Of a stretch of DNA of 64,000 nt, positions 60,873 to 64,000 are shown piece after piece; the first letter of the stretch is position 1; each line of letters begins with the position of its first letter. The DNA is from Brevibacillus reuszeri (lineage in GTDB: Bacteria > Bacillota > Bacilli > Brevibacillales > Brevibacillaceae). Under the pieces are notes generated by a model. That model searched no databases. It was not told the DNA's origin and saw only the letters and a list, made by a program, of their open reading frames with translations. The position numbers and the translations under genes are program-made. The stretch covers positions 1 to 64,000 of the forward strand of contig NZ_BEXF01000001.1 of the NCBI RefSeq assembly GCF_002897295.1. The letters are read 5' to 3'.

Positions 60873-61287
60873 CATATAGCTATGCGGCATTTGGCGAGCT
60901 GGTCGCGTCGATGATCGGTTGGGATTTGATTCTGGAATACGGTGTCGCCTCGGCAGCTGTTGCCAGTGGCTGGTCAGGCTATGCACAGGGGCTATTGGCA
61001 GGATTCAACATTCATTTGCCGCTTGCCTTGACCAGTGCATTTGATGCATCGAAGGGGACCATGGCTGGCTGGCAGCAGGAGCCGTCGTGTATTTCCTCTA
61101 TGGACGAGCACACAGCTTGCTTGGCAAAGACAAGTCTCATCGGTAATGCGTGTAAGTGGTGGATGCACCTTTGTCACAATTGAGCAAAGGTACTTGAAAA
61201 ACCTCGATTAGAAGATATGTAATATCTGACAACCATGTCCCTTTCATGGTAGAGTAAAAGGTACCAAATCGACGAGGAGAACAGGCC

Positions 61288-61806
61288 ATGAAGCGAAAAA
61301 GAGCAGACCGCCCTGGTTGGAGACGCGTCAAACGATTAGGTTATCAAGAAAAGTGGGTAGATGCCTTGTCCTTTACCGGCTATGCTGTTCGCTTAACACT
61401 AGATGAGGTGAGCGATCCTGCGTATATGCCTGTTGGTGAAAAGATTCTGTGTGTAGGAGACCGGGGGTACGTTTATTTGCAGTATTTCCCTCACGATCAG
61501 GCGTACGCCGTTACCAAAATGCTAGACGAGCTCGGCAACACGGTGCAGTGGTATATCGATATTTGCAAAGGGCACGGCAAGGATGAGAATGGGCACATTT
61601 GGTACGACGACCTCTACTTGGATATTGTGGTGCTGCCAGAAGGTGAAGTGTACCTATTGGATCAGGATGAGCTGGATGAGGCACTGCAAAAGGGAATGAT
61701 TACAAGCGAGGAGCACCGCTTCGCATGTGAAACGGCTGATAAGCTATTAAAAGAAATCATGGCAGGCAAGCGTGATGCCTTTGACTTTCCGAATTTCTTT
61801 GCATAA
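61288..61806 (+). CDS. DUF402-family protein, 172 aa
   Basis: DUF402 domain across most of the chain: VGEKILCVGDRGYVYLQYFP, then WYIDICKGHG, HIWYDDLYLDIVVLPEGEVY and LDQDELDEALQKGMIT. The Asp/Tyr/Glu cluster (WYIDI, YDDLYLDI, LDQDELDEA) fits the metal-dependent nucleoside di/triphosphatase group (Ntdp/YgaC type) and FomD-like enzymes. Which phosphate ester it cuts is not known. GAGGAG lies before the ATG. A hairpin ACCATG/CATGGT (61232-61250) lies in the leader, with TTGAAA and TGTAAT-like boxes before it. Confidence 0.82.
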   Translation: MKRKRADRPGWRRVKRLGYQEKWVDALSFTGYAVRLTLDEVSDPAYMPVGEKILCVGDRGYVYLQYFPHDQAYAVTKMLDELGNTVQWYIDICKGHGKDENGHIWYDDLYLDIVVLPEGEVYLLDQDELDEALQKGMITSEEHRFACETADKLLKEIMAGKRDAFDFPNFFA

Positions 61807-61855
61807 AATGATGAAGAGTTTTTTGAACATACCAATAAAAGGGAGGGGACAGGGT

Positions 61856-61903
61856 ATGGAAAAAACGTTCGCAAGCGACCTGTTTCATTCCCTATTCCCG
61901 TAA
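61856..61903 (+). CDS. 15-aa micro-ORF upstream of a terminator
   Basis: GGGAGGGG, six to eight bases, then ATG opens a 15-codon frame (MEKTFASDLFHSLFP) ending six bases before a strong terminator hairpin. The strong ribosome binding site makes it notable. It may be a leader peptide for attenuation of the PyrH paralogue or a small protein. No run of a single regulatory codon is seen. Confidence 0.35.
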   Translation: MEKTFASDLFHSLFP

Positions 61904-61940
61904 AGAACGAAGGCAGCTATTGCTTTCGTTCTTTTTTTCA
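61903..61940 (+). terminator. Rho-independent terminator or attenuator
   Basis: AAGAACGAAGGCA and TGCTTTCGTTCTT form a stem of about 12 bp with a GCTAT-type loop and a T-run. It lies between DUF402/micro-ORF and the PyrH paralogue. Confidence 0.85.
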
Positions 61941-62008
61941 AGTGAGGGAGAATCTACGTAGGCGACGCGATTTGAGGAGACAAGTACGTATGAAAAAGGG
62001 GGATGCCT

Positions 62009-62743
62009 ATGCGCTACAAACGAGTTTTGGTAAAGCTGAGCGGTGGGGCGGTCGCAAAAGAAAATGGATTCGGCTTTAATCCTGATCAGCTGGAGCATAT
62101 CGCTAATGAAATATTGGCACTTGTAAACATGGGCATCGAAGTGGCGATTGTCATCGGAGGAGGCAATATTTTTCGCGGCAATATGGCCGATATGTGGGGA
62201 ATCGAGCGGGTGGAAGCAGACAATATTGGGACATTGGCAACCGTTATTAACAGCTTGATGCTGCGAGGCGTATTGAAGGCCAGAGTGAACCGGGAAGTAC
62301 GGGTAATGACTGCCGTTCCGATCAACGCAGTGGCAGAACCATATATTCGCTTGCGTGCTGTGCATCACCTGGAAAAAGGATATGTGGTTATTTTCGCAGG
62401 CGGAAACGGACAGCCATACGTAACGACAGATTATCCAGCTGTCCAACGTGCACTGGAAGTGGAAGCAGATGCCCTGCTCGTAGCGAAGCACGGTGTAGAC
62501 GGTGTGTTTACGGCTGATCCGCGAACGGATACGACTGCAAAGCAGTATAAGGAGGTTTCCTTTGACGAGATCGTTAGACGAGACCTGCGTGTTATGGATC
62601 AGGCTGCTATGATTTTGGCGAGAGATCACGGTTTGCCGCTGCATGTGTTCAATTTTGACCAACCAGGGGCTATGGCACGGATCTGTAATGGGGAACAGGT
62701 AGGTACTTATATTAATCGCCATGGGGAAGCCGTTTATATATAG
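62009..62743 (+). CDS. UMP kinase (PyrH) paralogue, 244 aa
   Basis: Amino-acid-kinase fold close to PyrH: KRVLVKLSGG, VAIVIGGGNIFRG, LATVINSLMLRGVL, VAEPYIRLRAVHHLEKGYVV, ALLVAKHGVDGVFTADPR and VMDQAAMILARDH. Three usual PyrH blocks differ: KLSGE is KLSGG, DYMGMLAT is DNIGTLAT, and TGNPYFSTD is NGQPYVTTD. It is not in the usual rpsB-tsf-pyrH-frr setting. So it may be a second UMP kinase with altered control or a related phosphotransferase. ATG at 62009 is eight bases after AGGGGG; ATG at 62003 is too close. Confidence 0.85.
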   Translation: MRYKRVLVKLSGGAVAKENGFGFNPDQLEHIANEILALVNMGIEVAIVIGGGNIFRGNMADMWGIERVEADNIGTLATVINSLMLRGVLKARVNREVRVMTAVPINAVAEPYIRLRAVHHLEKGYVVIFAGGNGQPYVTTDYPAVQRALEVEADALLVAKHGVDGVFTADPRTDTTAKQYKEVSFDEIVRRDLRVMDQAAMILARDHGLPLHVFNFDQPGAMARICNGEQVGTYINRHGEAVYI

Positions 62744-62761
62744 GTACAGTTCAGCGAAAGC

Positions 62762-62786
62762 CTCTCCAAACGGAGGGGTTTTTTCG
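62762..62786 (+). terminator. Rho-independent terminator
   Basis: CCTCTCC and GGAGGGG pair around AAAC and run into TTTTTT. Ends the PyrH paralogue. Confidence 0.88.
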
Positions 62787-62814
62787 ATTGAATCGGATAG
62801 TTTACAAAATCTAA

Positions 62815-62843
62815 TTTACATAGGGAACAAATGATCATATAAT
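62815..62843 (+). promoter_or_regulatory. sigmaA promoter of the efflux gene
   Basis: TTTACA (62815-62820), 17 bases, TATAAT (62838-62843). Near-consensus; transcription would start just before the first operator. Confidence 0.85.
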
Positions 62844-62852
62844 CTCAGTAAA

Positions 62853-62870
62853 AGTGAGTGATCACTCGCT
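62853..62870. promoter_or_regulatory. TetR-type operator 1
   Basis: AGTGAGTGATCACTCGCT contains the perfect palindrome GAGTGATCACTC. It covers the expected transcription start of the downstream gene. Confidence 0.7.
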
Positions 62871-62921
62871 TTTATTCTGGAGGTCTCATACTTGTTGTGT
62901 TTCGCTTTTTTTTACTCTTTT

Positions 62922-62939
62922 AGCGAGTGATTACTCACA
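62922..62939. promoter_or_regulatory. TetR-type operator 2
   Basis: AGCGAGTGATTACTCACA is the same palindrome in the reverse sense with one centre change, 69 bases from operator 1 and 21 bases before the efflux gene start. Confidence 0.65.
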
Positions 62940-62960
62940 TCAAATTGCGGGGTGGACGAT

Positions 62961-64000
62961 ATGAAAAGGTTATTTCGCACCATGCTTGCTGGTGGACTTG
63001 TGGTCGCTTTGGCGGGTTGCACGTGGTTAGGGCAGACGGAGCAAGCTTTGTCTGGAACGATTGAAGCAGAGGAGCTGCCGATTGTGGCCGAGGTAGGGGG
63101 GCAGGTGACTAGTATAGGAATCGAGGAAGGCAGCCATGTGACGAAAGGCGAGGTGCTCGCCGAAATTGACAAGCGCAGCTATCAGATGGGTGTTGCCGAG
63201 GCACAGGCGGCACTTGAGCAAGCGACGGTCCGTGTTGAGGAAGCAAAAGCGGGCTCTCGTGATGTGGCTATCCAAAAAGGGCTTGCCGGAGTACAACAGG
63301 CGGACGCCAACATTCATTTAGCCAACGCGAGAAAAAGCCAAGCAGATGCGGGCATTGTACGTGCACAGCAGCAGCTTGCACAATCTAAATCACAGCAGCA
63401 GGGGGCACAAGATACTCTTCTTTATCAACAAAGACGCGTCCAGGAAGCGGCTGCTTTATTTGCAAAAGGAGCGATATCCAAAAAAGATTTGGAGACACAG
63501 CAAGAGGCAGCCAGTCAGGCGCAAACACAGTTGAATCAGTTGAATGCACTTGTAGCGCAGGCAGAGGCACAGGTTCGGTCGGCACAAGAGGATGTAGCCG
63601 CTGCTATCGCGCAAACAGGTACTGCTCAGGCACAGCAAGCAAGTGCCCAGGCTGATTTGGAACTATTAAAGGAAGGCAGCACAGATTACACCATACGAGC
63701 CTTGCTTGCGGCGCAGCAGCAGGCGCAGACGAGACTGGACCAGGCGAAGCTGCAACTGGAAAAGGCACAAATAACCGCTTCAGCAGACGGAGTCTTGCTG
63801 CGATTCTCTATCACGCAAGGGGAGGTAGCAAAGGTCGGCGCGACACTGTTTACAATGATGAAAGCAGACAAATTGAAGCTTGTCGTCTATATTCCGGAAG
63901 CACAGCTGAATCGTGTTCAAAAGGGGCAAGAGGTAGGCATACAGGTGGATGCGTATCTAGATGTGACTTTCAAGGGGAAGATCAGTACCATTTCGGACAA
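62961..64000 (+). CDS. HlyD-family efflux lipoprotein (membrane fusion), partial
   Basis: The frame opens at ATG 62961 (MKRLFRTMLAGGL) and runs to the window end without a stop, at least 346 codons. It has a lipobox LAGC near residue 20, a biotinyl-lipoyl half (EVGGQVTSIGIEEGSHVTKG, VLAEIDKRSY), a long Ala/Gln-rich coiled-coil hairpin (about residues 75-255), and the second lipoyl half (ASADGVLLRFSITQGEVAKV) leading into the beta-barrel (KLKLVVYIPEAQLNRV). It would link an ABC or MFS pump to the outside. Two TetR-type operators lie before it. The 3' end and partner genes are beyond the window. Confidence 0.9.
   Translation, partial: MKRLFRTMLAGGLVVALAGCTWLGQTEQALSGTIEAEELPIVAEVGGQVTSIGIEEGSHVTKGEVLAEIDKRSYQMGVAEAQAALEQATVRVEEAKAGSRDVAIQKGLAGVQQADANIHLANARKSQADAGIVRAQQQLAQSKSQQQGAQDTLLYQQRRVQEAAALFAKGAISKKDLETQQEAASQAQTQLNQLNALVAQAEAQVRSAQEDVAAAIAQTGTAQAQQASAQADLELLKEGSTDYTIRALLAAQQQAQTRLDQAKLQLEKAQITASADGVLLRFSITQGEVAKVGATLFTMMKADKLKLVVYIPEAQLNRVQKGQEVGIQVDAYLDVTFKGKISTISD

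Larger units (their letters stand above)
59260..61146 (+). pseudogene. APC-type amino-acid permease, broken by tnpB element and deletions
   Basis: Three remnants of one YfnA-like permease are visible. The N-terminus (59260-59394; GALKKTLSAFDLTMRGVG) starts at a good ATG behind GGGAGG and then runs into the mobile element. After the element, 60874-61065 encodes YSYAAFGELVASMIGWDLIL ... LALTSAFDASKGTMAG, the region of helices 3-4. In another frame 61066-61146 encodes the C-terminus (WLAAGAVVYFLYGRAHSLLG, then KDKSHR and stop). About 60 residues are missing at the element, and most of the protein (several hundred residues) is lost at 61066. The gene cannot make a transporter. Confidence 0.85.

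Noticed and set aside
1..64000. CRISPR arrays, tRNA genes, prophage or integrase genes
   Set aside because: No regularly spaced repeats, no cloverleaf-like sequences and no phage structural or integrase genes were seen.

Overview
The window looks like a chromosomal segment of a Gram-positive, spore-forming, aerobic Bacillales. Brevibacillus is my best guess from gene content, moderate G+C and codon use, but no search was run. Supporting signs are strong AGGAGG ribosome binding sites, a CotB-like coat protein, caa3 oxidase genes, EcsAB, AddAB and a c-di-AMP riboswitch.

Layout. 1-300: 3' end of a 23S rRNA gene with a terminator and no 5S gene behind it. 374-16038: mixed housekeeping and accessory genes. 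These are a CAP-domain secreted protein under a ydaO-type c-di-AMP riboswitch, a membrane-fused multicopper oxidase, a heterodimeric ABC exporter, a methyltransferase, a chemoreceptor, ecsAB, a CotB-like gene with a possible unannotated small gene in front, a SurA/PrsA-like chaperone without a parvulin domain, and an internally deleted short-chain dehydrogenase. 16369-20246: ctaCDEF, the caa3 cytochrome oxidase structural genes. 20497-40735: a 20-kb phenylacetate (paa) catabolic island. It holds CoA ligase PaaK, epoxidase PaaABCD, isomerase PaaG, beta-oxidation enzymes, thioesterases, regulator PaaX, a Liv-type ABC importer, a soluble chemoreceptor and an aldehyde dehydrogenase. 41193-44641: ctaG, ctaM, ctaB and ctaA, the assembly and heme A half of the oxidase locus. 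The paa island therefore sits between the two halves of the cta locus. 44715-45937: a lipoprotein and a LysE-type exporter. 46323-58535: sbcD-sbcC-addB-addA, both double-strand-end processing machines in one apparent operon. 58674-61146: a DinB-like gene and an amino-acid permease broken by an IS605/IS1341-type tnpB element with a recognisable omega-RNA end. 61288-64000: a DUF402 gene, a 15-codon micro-ORF before a terminator, a divergent PyrH paralogue, and a HlyD-type efflux lipoprotein (cut by the window end) behind two TetR-like operators.

How parts fit. In the paa island the importer would bring in an aromatic acid, PaaK activates it, PaaABC(D) epoxidises the ring, PaaG isomerises it, and the hydratase, dehydrogenase and thiolase genes degrade the chain. 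Three sigmaA-like promoters (before the EthD gene, paaX and paaA) each carry the 10-mer AT(A/G)ACGTTA(T/C) at or just after the -10 box, a good candidate PaaX operator. No paaE reductase or PaaZ fusion is visible. Other signals worth attention are two copies of a long imperfect palindromic intergenic repeat (40823-41064 and 46084-46228), two reading frames whose ribosome binding sites point to ATT or ATC start codons, and a structured leader before the permease remnant that buries its ribosome binding site.
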